From Microbacterium halotolerans (GTDB lineage: Bacteria; Actinomycetota; Actinomycetes; Actinomycetales; Microbacteriaceae): a stretch of 64,000 bases of DNA. Both the position numbers and the translations under genes were made by a program. The DNA is taken from assembly GCF_003569805.1 (NCBI RefSeq), contig NZ_KZ984051.1, positions 683,779 through 747,778 on the forward strand, given 5' to 3'. The notes beneath the pieces are model-generated. The model searched no databases and was not told the DNA's origin. It was given only the letters and a program-made list of their open reading frames with translations. Of this stretch, positions 16,060 to 24,445 are shown piece by piece. Positions within the stretch are counted from its first letter, which is position 1, and each line of letters begins with the position of its first letter.

Positions 16060-17499
16060 TCACGCCCCCGCGAAGGTGAGCACCAGCAGTACGACGTTCA
16101 GCGCGATCAGGAAGGCGCTCGACGCCCAACCGAGTGCGGTGGTCCACCAGCGATTGCGGTGTTCGCCGAGCGTGCGCCGCTGCGCGGTGAGCACGACGAG
16201 CGGGATCAGCGCGAATGGGATGCCGAACGACAGCACCACCTGGCTGAGCACGAGCGCCTGGGTCGGATCGAAGCCGACGGTGAGGATCACGATCGCCGGG
16301 ATGAGTGTGATGAGGCGTCGCGCGAGAAGCGGCAGTCGGATGCGCAGCAGTCCCTGCATGATCTCAGCGCCCGCGTATGCGCCGACAGAGGTCGACGCGA
16401 GCCCGCTGGCGAGCAGGCCGACGGCGAACAGCGTCGCGATCACCGGGCCGAGCCCCGCGCTCAGTGCGGCGTGCGCGCCCTCGAGCGAGTCGGTGCCCTC
16501 CACGCCCGGCAGATTCGCCGCGCCGAGGAGCAGGATCGCGAGGTTGACCGTGCCGGCGATCACAAGCGCGATCGTCACGTCGAGGCGGGTCGCGCGCAGC
16601 AGGCGCCGGATGAGGTGGGGCCGAGGGGCGAGCGCGGCGGCGGCAGAGAGGATCCCGGCGCGATGGGGCGGGTCTGTGGAGTGCTCTTCGAGCGCGGCGG
16701 CCGGGCCATCCGGCGTTGGAGTCTCTGAGCCGCGGCCTTTTCGCTGAGATGCGGCGATCTCGTGGTGATTCTGCCGCGGTTCGGGGATTGTGCCGCGGCT
16801 CGGAACCGCCGTGGACGCGGGGGCCGCGGCCACATCGCCGCCGAAGCGATCGCGGGCGAGCGCGCTGTGCGCGTAGATGGCGTGGGGCATCACAGTGGCG
16901 CCGAGTATCGACGCCGCCAGCAGCACCGACTGCGTTCCCTCGAAGCGGGGGAGCAGCCCGGATGCCGCCTCAGCCGGATCGGGCGGCCCGATGAACAGCC
17001 CGACGGTGAACCCGAGCGAGATGATCGCGAGCAGGGCGATGATCACCGCCTCGAAGGGTCGCGCCCCGCTGCGCGACTTCACGGCCAGCAGCACCATCGA
17101 TACGGCGCCCGTGATGAGCCCGCCGACCAGCAGGGGAATGTCGAACAGCAGCCAGAGGGCGACCGCGCCCCCGATGATCTCGGCGATATCGGTGGCCATC
17201 GCGATCAGCTCCGCCTGCAGCCAGTACGCACGGCGGGCCCACGGGTTCCGGATGCGCCTCCCGAGCGTCTGCGCGAGGCTCTGCCCGGTGACGACGCCGA
17301 GCTTGGCCGAGAGGTACTGGATCAGCCACGCCATCCCGTTGGCGAGCACGACGACCCACACCAGCAGGTACCCGAACTGGGCACCGGCCGACATGTTGAC
17401 GGCGACGTTGCCGGGGTCGAGATAGGCGACGCCTGCGACCAGCGCGGGACCGAGCAGTGCGATGAGACGCGCGTTTCCTGTGTGTGTGCGGCGCTCCAT
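16060..17499 (-). CDS. mntH: Nramp-family divalent metal (Mn2+) importer
   Basis: 479 residues from M-E-R-R-T-H-T-G; the upstream extension to 17673 is not protein-like. The metal-binding D-P-G-N motif of helix 1 lies near 28-31 and the M-P-H-A-I-Y-A-H motif of helix 6 near 204-211; eleven hydrophobic spans can be counted. Between spans 6 and 7 there is a charged, proline-rich cytoplasmic loop of about 80 residues (218-300) that makes the protein longer than the usual 410-440. Downstream gene is mntR; an operator-like palindrome lies 19 bases upstream of the start. Confidence 0.93.
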   Translation of the reverse strand: MERRTHTGNARLIALLGPALVAGVAYLDPGNVAVNMSAGAQFGYLLVWVVVLANGMAWLIQYLSAKLGVVTGQSLAQTLGRRIRNPWARRAYWLQAELIAMATDIAEIIGGAVALWLLFDIPLLVGGLITGAVSMVLLAVKSRSGARPFEAVIIALLAIISLGFTVGLFIGPPDPAEAASGLLPRFEGTQSVLLAASILGATVMPHAIYAHSALARDRFGGDVAAAPASTAVPSRGTIPEPRQNHHEIAASQRKGRGSETPTPDGPAAALEEHSTDPPHRAGILSAAAALAPRPHLIRRLLRATRLDVTIALVIAGTVNLAILLLGAANLPGVEGTDSLEGAHAALSAGLGPVIATLFAVGLLASGLASTSVGAYAGAEIMQGLLRIRLPLLARRLITLIPAIVILTVGFDPTQALVLSQVVLSFGIPFALIPLVVLTAQRRTLGEHRNRWWTTALGWASSAFLIALNVVLLVLTFAGA

Positions 17500-17517
17500 C
17501 CGGCTAGTGTGCCAGAG

Positions 17518-17535
17518 TTTTAGGTGCACCGAAAA
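17518..17535. promoter_or_regulatory. MntR/DtxR-type operator upstream of mntH
   Basis: TTTTAGGTGCACCGAAAA is an 18-bp palindrome around GGTGCACC with one mismatched pair. AT-rich outer arms with GG/CC inner arms are typical of DtxR/MntR sites. It lies just upstream of the mntH start, so metal-loaded MntR would block initiation. Confidence 0.65.
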
Positions 17536-17690
17536 ACTGCTTCTGCACTGAGGTTCATCTGTTTGTCTGCGCGGATGCCGGGAGTGCCCGGTGTGCGAGG
17601 TGCCGCGCATGCGATAACGGATCGCGCACTGGCGAACATCGTCTGGCCGAGAACGCGCCTTCTGTTGAGCCATGCGCGGCGCCGCCCCGC

Positions 17691-17696
17691 TACCCT
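17691..17696 (+). promoter_or_regulatory. -10 box TACCCT, leaderless promoter of the SpoU methylase gene
   Basis: TACCCT ends 6 bases before the GTG at 17703; no ribosome site. Confidence 0.45.
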
Positions 17697-17702
17697 CGAT
17701 GG

Positions 17703-18332
17703 GTGACAGACGCAGCCTCAGACCCCGGCAACGAGACGCCGACGCACGGCGTCGGCCCGTGGCAGGGGGAGCGGCCGACCGGCGATCAGTACGATCCCGA
17801 GCTGTTGCGCGACGGCGATTCGCGCAATGTCGTCGACCGGTACCGGTACTGGCGGATGGACGCGATCATCGCCGACCTCGACACGAAGCGACACGGGTTC
17901 CACGTCGCCATCGAGAACTGGCAGCACGACATGAACATCGGCTCGATCGTGCGCAGCGCCAATGCGTTCCTCGCCGACACGGTGCACATCATCGGGCGCA
18001 GGCGCTGGAACCGACGAGGCGCGATGGTCACCGATCGCTACCAGCACGTGATCCATCATCCGGATGTCGCTTCGTTCCGTGAGTGGTGTGAGGGCGAGGG
18101 ACTGCCGATCGTCGCGGTCGACAATGTCGGGGACGCCGTTCCGGTCGACGTGGCGGAACTGCCCGAGCGCTGTGTGTTCCTGTTCGGACAGGAGGGGCCT
18201 GGCGTGAGCGACGAGGCGCTCGCCGCGGCGACCAGCCGCATCGAGATCGCGCAGTACGGCTCGACCCGCTCGATCAACGCGTCGGCCGCCGGTGCCGTCG
18301 TCATGTACGAATGGTGTCGGAGGTGGGCGTAG
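17703..18332 (+). CDS. TrmH/SpoU-family RNA 2'-O-methyltransferase
   Basis: 209-residue SPOUT-fold enzyme that transfers a methyl group from SAM to a ribose 2'-OH in tRNA or rRNA. Motif 1 is N-I-G-S-I-V-R-S-A-N-A-F near 79-90 with the catalytic arginine, motif 2 F-L-F-G-Q-E-G-P-G-V-S near 160, motif 3 S-T-R-S-I-N-A-S-A-A near 187. The N-terminal 50 residues form a short extension. Which RNA it methylates cannot be told. Confidence 0.92.
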   Translation: MTDAASDPGNETPTHGVGPWQGERPTGDQYDPELLRDGDSRNVVDRYRYWRMDAIIADLDTKRHGFHVAIENWQHDMNIGSIVRSANAFLADTVHIIGRRRWNRRGAMVTDRYQHVIHHPDVASFREWCEGEGLPIVAVDNVGDAVPVDVAELPERCVFLFGQEGPGVSDEALAAATSRIEIAQYGSTRSINASAAGAVVMYEWCRRWA

Positions 18333-18365
18333 CCCGCCGGAGGCACCCGCTGTGCGGAGCGCGGA

Positions 18366-19691
18366 TCACGCTTCCTGCTGCAGCCACTCCTGGCCTCTGA
18401 TGCGCCGCGCCAGCGTCACGAACCGCATGCCCATCAGGATGACGAAGAATCCCGCTGCGAGGGCCGCCAGACCCCAGGATCCGGATGGCATCAGCCACGC
18501 CAGCAGGGCGAGGTACGGCACGAAGGGGACCAGATTGATCGCCCCGACGATGGCGAGATAGCGCGCGTCGTTCGCACCCATCAGCACGCCGTCGAGCACG
18601 TATACGAGTCCTGCGAGCGGCTGCGTGATGCCCATCAGGACGAGCGCGGGCACCAGAAGGCGCGCCACTTCCTCGTCTCCGGTGAACAGCAGGCCGATCA
18701 CGCCGCTGGTCGCAGCGATCACTGCGCCGCACAGCACGCCGAACCACGCGCCCCACGCCAGCGTGCGCCGCACCACCTGTCGCACATGGCGTTCGTCGCC
18801 TTCGCCGAGGGACTTGCCGATGAGCGCCTGGGCGGCGATCGCAAGCGCGTCCATCGCGAAGGCGGCGGTCGACGAGATCGTGAAGACGATCTGCCACCCC
18901 GCCAGCTCGTCGGTGCCGAGCATGGTCGCCACCCCGACCGTGAGCAGCAGGCTCGCCCGCAGACTGACGGTGCGCAGGAACAGCCAGCCGCCCGAGCGCG
19001 CCGAGCTGCGCACGGCGCCGGGCTGCGGGGCGATCGCGGCGCTGTGTCTGCGCGCGAGGCGCGCGACGATGGCGACGTACACGGCCACCATGCCCCACTG
19101 TGCGACGACCGTTCCCATCGCCGATCCCGCGATGCCCCAGTCGAGGCCGTACATGAACACCCAGTTCAGCCCGGCATTCGCGGCGAAGCCCAGCACCGCG
19201 ATCCACAGCGGCGTGACTGTGTCCTGCAGACCGCGCAGCAGGCCGGTCGCTGCGAACACGATCAGCATGGCCGGCAGCCCCCACATCGAGATGCCGAGGT
19301 AGGTCGCCGCCGACGCCCCGACCTCGTCCGGCGCACCGAACGCCGCCACCAGCAGCGGAGTGGCGAGATAGCCGGCGACCGACAGCACCGCTCCGATCGC
19401 CAGCGCCAGCCACATGCCGTTGATGCCGGCCGTCACGGCGCCGGGAACGTCGCCCGCCCCGACGCGACGCGCGACCGCGGGCGTCGTCGAATACGCGAGG
19501 AACACCATCAGCCCGACCACGGTCTGGAGCACGGCACCGCCGATGCCGAGCCCCGCGAGCGGTGTGATGCCGAGATGCCCGACCATCGCCGAGTCGACGA
19601 TGAGGAAGATCGGCTCGGCGATGAGCGCTCCCAGCGCGGGCACGGCCAGCGCCAGGATGCGGCGGTTGAGCGTGCGAGGCGAGTCGGTCAC
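18366..19691 (-). CDS. MATE-family efflux transporter (DinF-like)
   Basis: 441-residue multidrug/organic cation exporter driven by proton or sodium. Twelve hydrophobic segments fall into two halves that begin with similar patterns (I-L-A-L-A-V-P-A-L-G-A-L-I-A-E-P-I-F near 12 and a second set after 230). Gene is convergent with the SpoU methylase, 33 bases apart. GTG start 6 bases behind TACGCT. The DinF subgroup is inferred from length and N-terminal pattern. Confidence 0.9.
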   Translation of the reverse strand: MTDSPRTLNRRILALAVPALGALIAEPIFLIVDSAMVGHLGITPLAGLGIGGAVLQTVVGLMVFLAYSTTPAVARRVGAGDVPGAVTAGINGMWLALAIGAVLSVAGYLATPLLVAAFGAPDEVGASAATYLGISMWGLPAMLIVFAATGLLRGLQDTVTPLWIAVLGFAANAGLNWVFMYGLDWGIAGSAMGTVVAQWGMVAVYVAIVARLARRHSAAIAPQPGAVRSSARSGGWLFLRTVSLRASLLLTVGVATMLGTDELAGWQIVFTISSTAAFAMDALAIAAQALIGKSLGEGDERHVRQVVRRTLAWGAWFGVLCGAVIAATSGVIGLLFTGDEEVARLLVPALVLMGITQPLAGLVYVLDGVLMGANDARYLAIVGAINLVPFVPYLALLAWLMPSGSWGLAALAAGFFVILMGMRFVTLARRIRGQEWLQQEA

Positions 19692-19697
19692 CCCACG

Positions 19698-19703
19698 AGC
19701 GTA
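19698..19703 (-). promoter_or_regulatory. -10 box TACGCT, leaderless promoter of the MATE gene
   Basis: TACGCT ends 6 bases before the GTG at 19691. Confidence 0.45.
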
Positions 19704-19898
19704 TTCGGCGTGAGGGCGTCCGGCGTCCGTCGGGGCCTGCGGCGGTCGATGACGCGGTGTGCACCGGAGTGAGGGGAGCGTGCCGGTACGAAGGTCATCT
19801 GCCCCGATGCGGCCGGATCTCGCGCAGTTCTGCTCGTCTCGGACCAGCTGTGGGTCGCGGCCGAATCATCCGGATGGTCTCTCGCCCGCCGGTCTCCG

Positions 19899-21062
19899 CT
19901 ATGAGGTGCAGGCGCCCGTCGAGACGGGCTCGGAGCCCGCGCCGCCGAGTGCTGGTATGAGCTCGGTCGTCGTCATGGCGTAGCCGATGCGATCGTTGCC
20001 CTCGTCGCGGGCGAAGACGACCCCTGCGACATCGCCGTCGGCGGTGAGCAGCGGCCCGCCGGAGTTGCCCGGTCGCACCTCGGCGGCGAGGGTGTACACC
20101 TCGCGCGCGTTGCGCTGCCCCTCGTAGATGTCGTTGACGGGCATGTCCGCCACGTTCATCACGGTCGAAGGCGACGCCGTGAACGGCCCGCCGTACGGAT
20201 ACCCCTGCACGGCGCCCTCGGCGTCGACGCCGACGGGGGCGACGATGTCGAGCGGTACGGCCTCGACGTCGGCGGAGATCAGTGCGAGGTCGTCGATCGG
20301 GTCGAAGTACACGACGACTCCGTCGACGGCCGGCTCGTTCGGAAGCTCGACCATGACCGTGTCGGCCCCGGCGACGACGTGGGCGTTGGTGACGATGAGA
20401 TCGTCGTCGGCGACGAAGCCCGTCCCGGTCGCGCCGGTGCCGCACGAGTAGGCGACGCCGGAGATGCGCGCGACGGAGGCTGCCGCCTCGTCGAGGGCGG
20501 CGCTGCCCGTATCGATGTCGGTCGTCGGCACCTCGGTGCCCTCTGCGATCACGCCGCCGAGGGCGGGAAGCGCATCATCGACGACCACCGAGCGCAGTTT
20601 GGCGAAGGCTTCGATCACCGGTTCCGGCGTGTACCGCTCGATCGTGCGCAGCACCGTCGACGACGCGATGGAGGAGGAGACGACGGGTACGCCGGCCGAG
20701 GCGATCGCCGAGCCGACGGTGACGAGCACGACCGAGGTCGCGGCGGCGGCGAGCAGCCCGCCGGTCAGGCGCTCGAAGAAGCGGAGCTTGATCCTGTCGG
20801 CGCCGCGCCGAACGATCGACCCGATGGCGGCGCCGATGCCCGCGCCGATCGCGAGCAGCGCGACGACCGTGCCGACGACGGCGACCCCGCGCCACTCGCG
20901 CGCCGTGACGAGCGAGCTCACCAGCGGAACGACCCATGGAGCCGCGATCGCGCCTGCGGCCAGCCCCGCCCACCATCCGATGCTGGCGAACAGTCCGACC
21001 CGGAACCCGCCGAGCAGGGCGAACAGCACCAGCACGACGATGATGACGTCGACGATGATCAT
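19899..21062 (-). CDS. MarP-like membrane serine protease (CvpA domain plus trypsin domain)
   Basis: 387 residues. Four N-terminal spans of the CvpA/colicin V production type (I-V-D-V-I-I-V-V-L-V-L-F-A-L-L-G-G near 3-20) anchor a periplasmic chymotrypsin-fold protease. The triad is visible: histidine in V-T-N-A-H-V-V-A-G, aspartate in D-P-I-D-D-L-A-L-I, serine in R-P-G-N-S-G-G-P-L-L. Two cysteines, in Y-S-C-G-T-G and near the C terminus, could form the redox disulfide described for mycobacterial MarP, which protects against acid and oxidative stress. Ribosome site GGAGG at a proper distance. Confidence 0.92.
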   Translation of the reverse strand: MIIVDVIIVVLVLFALLGGFRVGLFASIGWWAGLAAGAIAAPWVVPLVSSLVTAREWRGVAVVGTVVALLAIGAGIGAAIGSIVRRGADRIKLRFFERLTGGLLAAAATSVVLVTVGSAIASAGVPVVSSSIASSTVLRTIERYTPEPVIEAFAKLRSVVVDDALPALGGVIAEGTEVPTTDIDTGSAALDEAAASVARISGVAYSCGTGATGTGFVADDDLIVTNAHVVAGADTVMVELPNEPAVDGVVVYFDPIDDLALISADVEAVPLDIVAPVGVDAEGAVQGYPYGGPFTASPSTVMNVADMPVNDIYEGQRNAREVYTLAAEVRPGNSGGPLLTADGDVAGVVFARDEGNDRIGYAMTTTELIPALGGAGSEPVSTGACTS

Positions 21063-21182
21063 GCGGCCTCCGATCTGCGATCACGCTACGGGTCGTTCCT
21101 CTGCGCCAGCGGTGAACCACGGGTCACGGTGCCAGGCACGACCGACGTCCGGACCGTTCGCCCGGATGTCGGACAGGGTCAA

Positions 21183-21188
21183 TACGAT
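21183..21188 (+). promoter_or_regulatory. -10 box TACGAT, leaderless promoter of the M13 peptidase gene
   Basis: TACGAT ends 6 bases before the ATG at 21195. This fixes the start, although the frame stays open for 272 more codons upstream across the divergent protease gene. Confidence 0.5.
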
Positions 21189-21194
21189 GGGTCC

Positions 21195-23162
21195 ATGGCT
21201 CTTCCCTCTGGCATCGTCGTCGACGAACTGAACTCCGATATCCGTGTGCAGGACGACCTCTTCCGTCATGTGAACGGCAGATGGATCGAACGCACCGAGA
21301 TCCCCGACGACAAGGCGAGGTGGGGTTCGTTCCATGCGCTCGCGGAGCGCGCCGAGGCCGATGTGCGCGCGATCGTCGAGGAGATGCGCGAGGCGGAGCC
21401 CGGCAGTCAGGCGCGCAAGATCGGCGACCTCTACTCGAGCTTCATGGACGTCGACCGGATCAACGCGCTCGGCGCAGAGCCGCTGCGATCGCGCTTCGCG
21501 GCGATCGATGAGCTCGCCGACATCCCCTCGTTCCTCCGATTCGTCGGCAAGCTCGATCGCGAAGGCGTCGCGAGCGTCTTCGGCCTGTACGTCGAGCCCG
21601 ATCCCGGCGACCCGCAGCGCGCTGTTCCGTTCGTCGCGCAGGCCGGCCTGTCGCTGCCCGACGAGCAGTACTACCGCGAAGAGCAGTTCGCCGAGGTGCG
21701 CGACGCGTTCCGTTCCCACGTGGAGCGGATGCTGGCGCTCGCCGGCATCGACGGTGCCGCTGATCAGGCCGACAGGCTGGTGGCGCTCGAGGCCGAGCTG
21801 GCCGGGCACCACTGGGACAACGTCGCCAGCCGTGACGCGGTGGCGACGTACAACCTCAAGACCTGGGCCGAGGTGCAGGAGCTTGCGGGAGCCGACCTCG
21901 AACCGTGGCGCGACGAGGTTGTGCCGGACGCCGACGCGTTCGCCGAGATCGTGGTGAACCAGCCCTCGTTCGTCACGGGTCTGGGGTCGATGCTGGTCGA
22001 GGAGCGGCTCGACGACTGGAAGGCATGGCTGCGCTACGCGGTCGTGCGCGGAGCGGCGGCGTACCTGACCGACGAGTTCGTGAATGAGAACTTCGGCTTC
22101 TACGGCACGGTGCTCACCGGTGTGCCTCAGATCCGCGAGCGCTGGAAGCGCGGGGTCGGCTTCGTGGAGGGTGCCATGGGCGAGGCCGTAGGCAAGATCT
22201 ACGTCGAACGCCACTTCCCGCCGCAGGCGAAGGCCGAGATCGACACACTCGTGAAGAACCTCGTCGAGGCGTACCGGCAGAGCATCACGGCGCTCGAATG
22301 GATGAGCCCCGAGACCCGTGAGCGTGCACTCGAGAAGCTCGATCAGTTCACGCCGAAGATCGGCCATCCGGATGTCTGGCGCGACTTCTCGGCGCTTGCG
22401 GTCGACGCGGGCGATCTCGTGGGCAATGCGGCGGCCGCTGGCAGGTTCGAGCACGATAGGCAGATGCGCAAGATCGGGCAGCCGATCGATCGCGACGAAT
22501 GGCTGATGAGCCCGCAGACAGTGAATGCGTACTACCACCCGCTGCAGAACGAGGTCGTCTTCCCCGCGGCCATCCTGCAGTACCCGTTCTTCGATGCGGA
22601 GCGTGACCCTGCGGCGAACTACGGCGGCATCGGCGCCGTGATCGGGCACGAGATCGGCCATGGGTTCGACGACCAGGGGTCGCAGTACGACGGCACGGGT
22701 GCGCTGCGGAACTGGTGGACCGAGGCGGACCGCGAGGCGTTCGAGAAGCGCACCGCATCGCTGATCGCTCAGTTCGACAGCCTCACACCCGTCGGTCTCG
22801 ATGCCGAGACGCATCATGTCAACGGTGCGCTCACCATCGGTGAGAACATCGGAGACCTCGGTGGTCTCGGTATTGCGCTGAAGGCATACTCGATCGCGGT
22901 CGAGAAAGGTGAGGCTGGTGAGCCCGGCGAGATCGATGGCCTCGACGGCCTGAAGCGCGTGTTCCTGTCGTGGGCGCAGGTGTGGCAGCAGAAATCGCGC
23001 GATGCCGAGGCGATCCGACTGCTGGCGATCGATCCGCACTCGCCGAATGAGTTCCGCTGCAATCAGATCGTGCGCAACATCGACGCGTTCTACGAGGCGT
23101 TCGGCGTCGCCGAGGGGGATGCGCTGTGGCTCCCTGAAGTCGACCGGGTGACGATCTGGTGA
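21195..23162 (+). CDS. pepO: M13-family zinc metalloendopeptidase (neprilysin/PepO-like)
   Basis: 655-residue oligopeptidase, full length for bacterial M13. Zinc site H-E-I-G-H in I-G-H-E-I-G-H-G-F-D-D-Q-G near 487, third ligand E in G-E-N-I-G-D-L-G-G near 549, and the substrate-binding N-A-Y-Y-H-P motif near 440. The C terminus ends V-D-R-V-T-I-W, as in the family. No signal peptide, so cytoplasmic. The gene is alone, divergent from the MarP-like gene; a 159-base spacer follows. Confidence 0.95.
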   Translation: MALPSGIVVDELNSDIRVQDDLFRHVNGRWIERTEIPDDKARWGSFHALAERAEADVRAIVEEMREAEPGSQARKIGDLYSSFMDVDRINALGAEPLRSRFAAIDELADIPSFLRFVGKLDREGVASVFGLYVEPDPGDPQRAVPFVAQAGLSLPDEQYYREEQFAEVRDAFRSHVERMLALAGIDGAADQADRLVALEAELAGHHWDNVASRDAVATYNLKTWAEVQELAGADLEPWRDEVVPDADAFAEIVVNQPSFVTGLGSMLVEERLDDWKAWLRYAVVRGAAAYLTDEFVNENFGFYGTVLTGVPQIRERWKRGVGFVEGAMGEAVGKIYVERHFPPQAKAEIDTLVKNLVEAYRQSITALEWMSPETRERALEKLDQFTPKIGHPDVWRDFSALAVDAGDLVGNAAAAGRFEHDRQMRKIGQPIDRDEWLMSPQTVNAYYHPLQNEVVFPAAILQYPFFDAERDPAANYGGIGAVIGHEIGHGFDDQGSQYDGTGALRNWWTEADREAFEKRTASLIAQFDSLTPVGLDAETHHVNGALTIGENIGDLGGLGIALKAYSIAVEKGEAGEPGEIDGLDGLKRVFLSWAQVWQQKSRDAEAIRLLAIDPHSPNEFRCNQIVRNIDAFYEAFGVAEGDALWLPEVDRVTIW

Positions 23163-23321
23163 CGGATGCCCGGGCACTCTGTTCATGCAAAGGGAAGGCG
23201 CCTAGGCTGTAGCTCTGTGTGATGGCGTGCATGATGTGCGCAATCGCGTTGTAGGGGCGGGAGGAGACTCCCCGGGGAGCCAGCGCGCCACTGTCCGATT
23301 CCGAGTGCCCTGGAGAGCCCT

Positions 23322-24242
23322 GTGGTCCCCGACCCCGACCAGTCGATCGTCGCCACTCGCCGCCAGAGGCGCCACTCGGGCTCTCGCACGTCACGTCGCC
23401 GCACCGACCGCCGACCGGGGTTTCCGCTCACCCTCGCCGCGCTGGAGGGTCTCGCCGTGGCCGGTGCGCAGGTGTCTGTGCACATCGCCGACCTCGACCG
23501 CGGGTCGACGGTCCTGACCGGCGATGATTTCGTGACCTTGCCGGTCGGCGGGCTCGGGGTGATCCCGCTCCTCATCGAGACGTCGGCAGGCTTCGACGCA
23601 GGCACCCTCGACCCTGCCCGACTGGTGCGGCGCGACGACCTCGAGCCGGTGTCGGTCTCTGGAATCTGGCGTCACCTCGCAGTTCCAGAGCTTTCGTTGG
23701 CCGACCTCGCGGTGCTGACCGCCGCGCAGGGAGATGCGTTCGCGACGAACGCACTGCTGGGAGCCACAGGCATCGAGGCGATCACGCGGCGAATGGTAGA
23801 TCTCGGCATGCGCAGGTCGGCCGTCCTCGACCGCGTGCGGGACGAACGGGGGCCGGATGACGCGCCGCACGTATCGCTCGGAACGACCCGCGAGTACGCC
23901 ACGCTGATGAGCGACCTCGTCGGAGGCCGGGCCGTGAACCCCGCGGTCAGTGCACAGGTGTCGGAATGGCTCACGATCGGGCAGGATCTGAGTCTCGTCG
24001 GCGCTGCGACGAACCTGCGTGCCTTCGGCCACGACGACGACGCGCACGGCCTGCTGTTCCTCAATCGCACGGCGTACGACGACACCGGCGTGCGCGCCGA
24101 AGCGGGTGTGATCGCGGGTCCGCGCTTCGGCCTCGCCTATGCGCTCACGGTGTGCTTCGACGACGTGTCCCCGCTGCACCGCGACCGCGCGCACCACGCC
24201 TTCCGCACGCTCGGCACCGAGCTGATGGAGAACGTGCACTGA
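23322..24242 (+). CDS. Beta-lactamase-fold protein lacking the catalytic residues
   Basis: 306 residues aligned by eye with class A serine beta-lactamase/transpeptidase folds: A-L-E-G-L-A-V-A-G-A-Q-V-S-V-H-I-A-D-L-D-R-G near 35, the helix L-A-V-L-T-A-A-Q-G-D-A-F-A-T-N-A-L-L near 125, and a final strand region G-P-R-F-G-L-A-Y-A-L-T-V. The S-x-x-K nucleophile position reads V-G-G-L-G-V-I-P-L-L, and the S-D-N position reads G-D-A, so enzyme activity is unlikely. No signal peptide. The GTG start at 23322 has GGAGAG upstream. May bind a ligand; role unknown. Confidence 0.75.
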   Translation: MVPDPDQSIVATRRQRRHSGSRTSRRRTDRRPGFPLTLAALEGLAVAGAQVSVHIADLDRGSTVLTGDDFVTLPVGGLGVIPLLIETSAGFDAGTLDPARLVRRDDLEPVSVSGIWRHLAVPELSLADLAVLTAAQGDAFATNALLGATGIEAITRRMVDLGMRRSAVLDRVRDERGPDDAPHVSLGTTREYATLMSDLVGGRAVNPAVSAQVSEWLTIGQDLSLVGAATNLRAFGHDDDAHGLLFLNRTAYDDTGVRAEAGVIAGPRFGLAYALTVCFDDVSPLHRDRAHHAFRTLGTELMENVH

Positions 24243-24398
24243 CGCTCCCTGTTCTGCGGCGATGGGTGGAGGGCATCCGAGCCGAGTACGAGGATCTCTC
24301 GCTCGTGGCTGACCGGGCTGCGCCGCGCATGGCTGCTCGGCAGCTCTTCACGTTGCACGAGCGCAACCTGCTTGCAATGTGCGGTTTTCCGACATGAG

Positions 24399-24424
24399 TA
24401 CACTGAGCGGACCGTCAGTCCACT
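24399..24424 (+). promoter_or_regulatory. Promoter and IclR-type operator of the hydantoinase operon
   Basis: A -10 box TACACT (24399-24404) is followed directly by the imperfect palindrome AGCGGACCGTCAGTCCACT (24406-24424), which covers the expected transcription start. Read on the minus strand the palindrome matches 15 of 19 bases of the perfect palindrome before the importer genes at 27750-27768. This suggests both are bound by the IclR protein encoded in the operon. Between 24243 and 24398 no supported gene was found. Confidence 0.55.
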
Positions 24425-24445
24425 GAGTGAAATGGGGCCCTGCCT

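Noticed and set aside
20379..21194. 272-codon upstream extension of the M13 peptidase frame
   Set aside because: It lies antisense to the MarP-like protease gene; the leaderless -10 box at 21183 and family length fix the start at 21195.
21081..23186. Minus-strand open frame of 701 codons
   Set aside because: It is exactly antisense to the M13 peptidase gene, has no family pattern, and is rich in His/Arg/Asp as expected for a GC-rich shadow frame.
23966..24397. Plus-strand frame continuing 50 codons behind the beta-lactamase-like gene
   Set aside because: Its first part is a shadow of that gene; the remainder has no suitable start with ribosome site and no recognised pattern, though a gene remnant cannot be ruled out.
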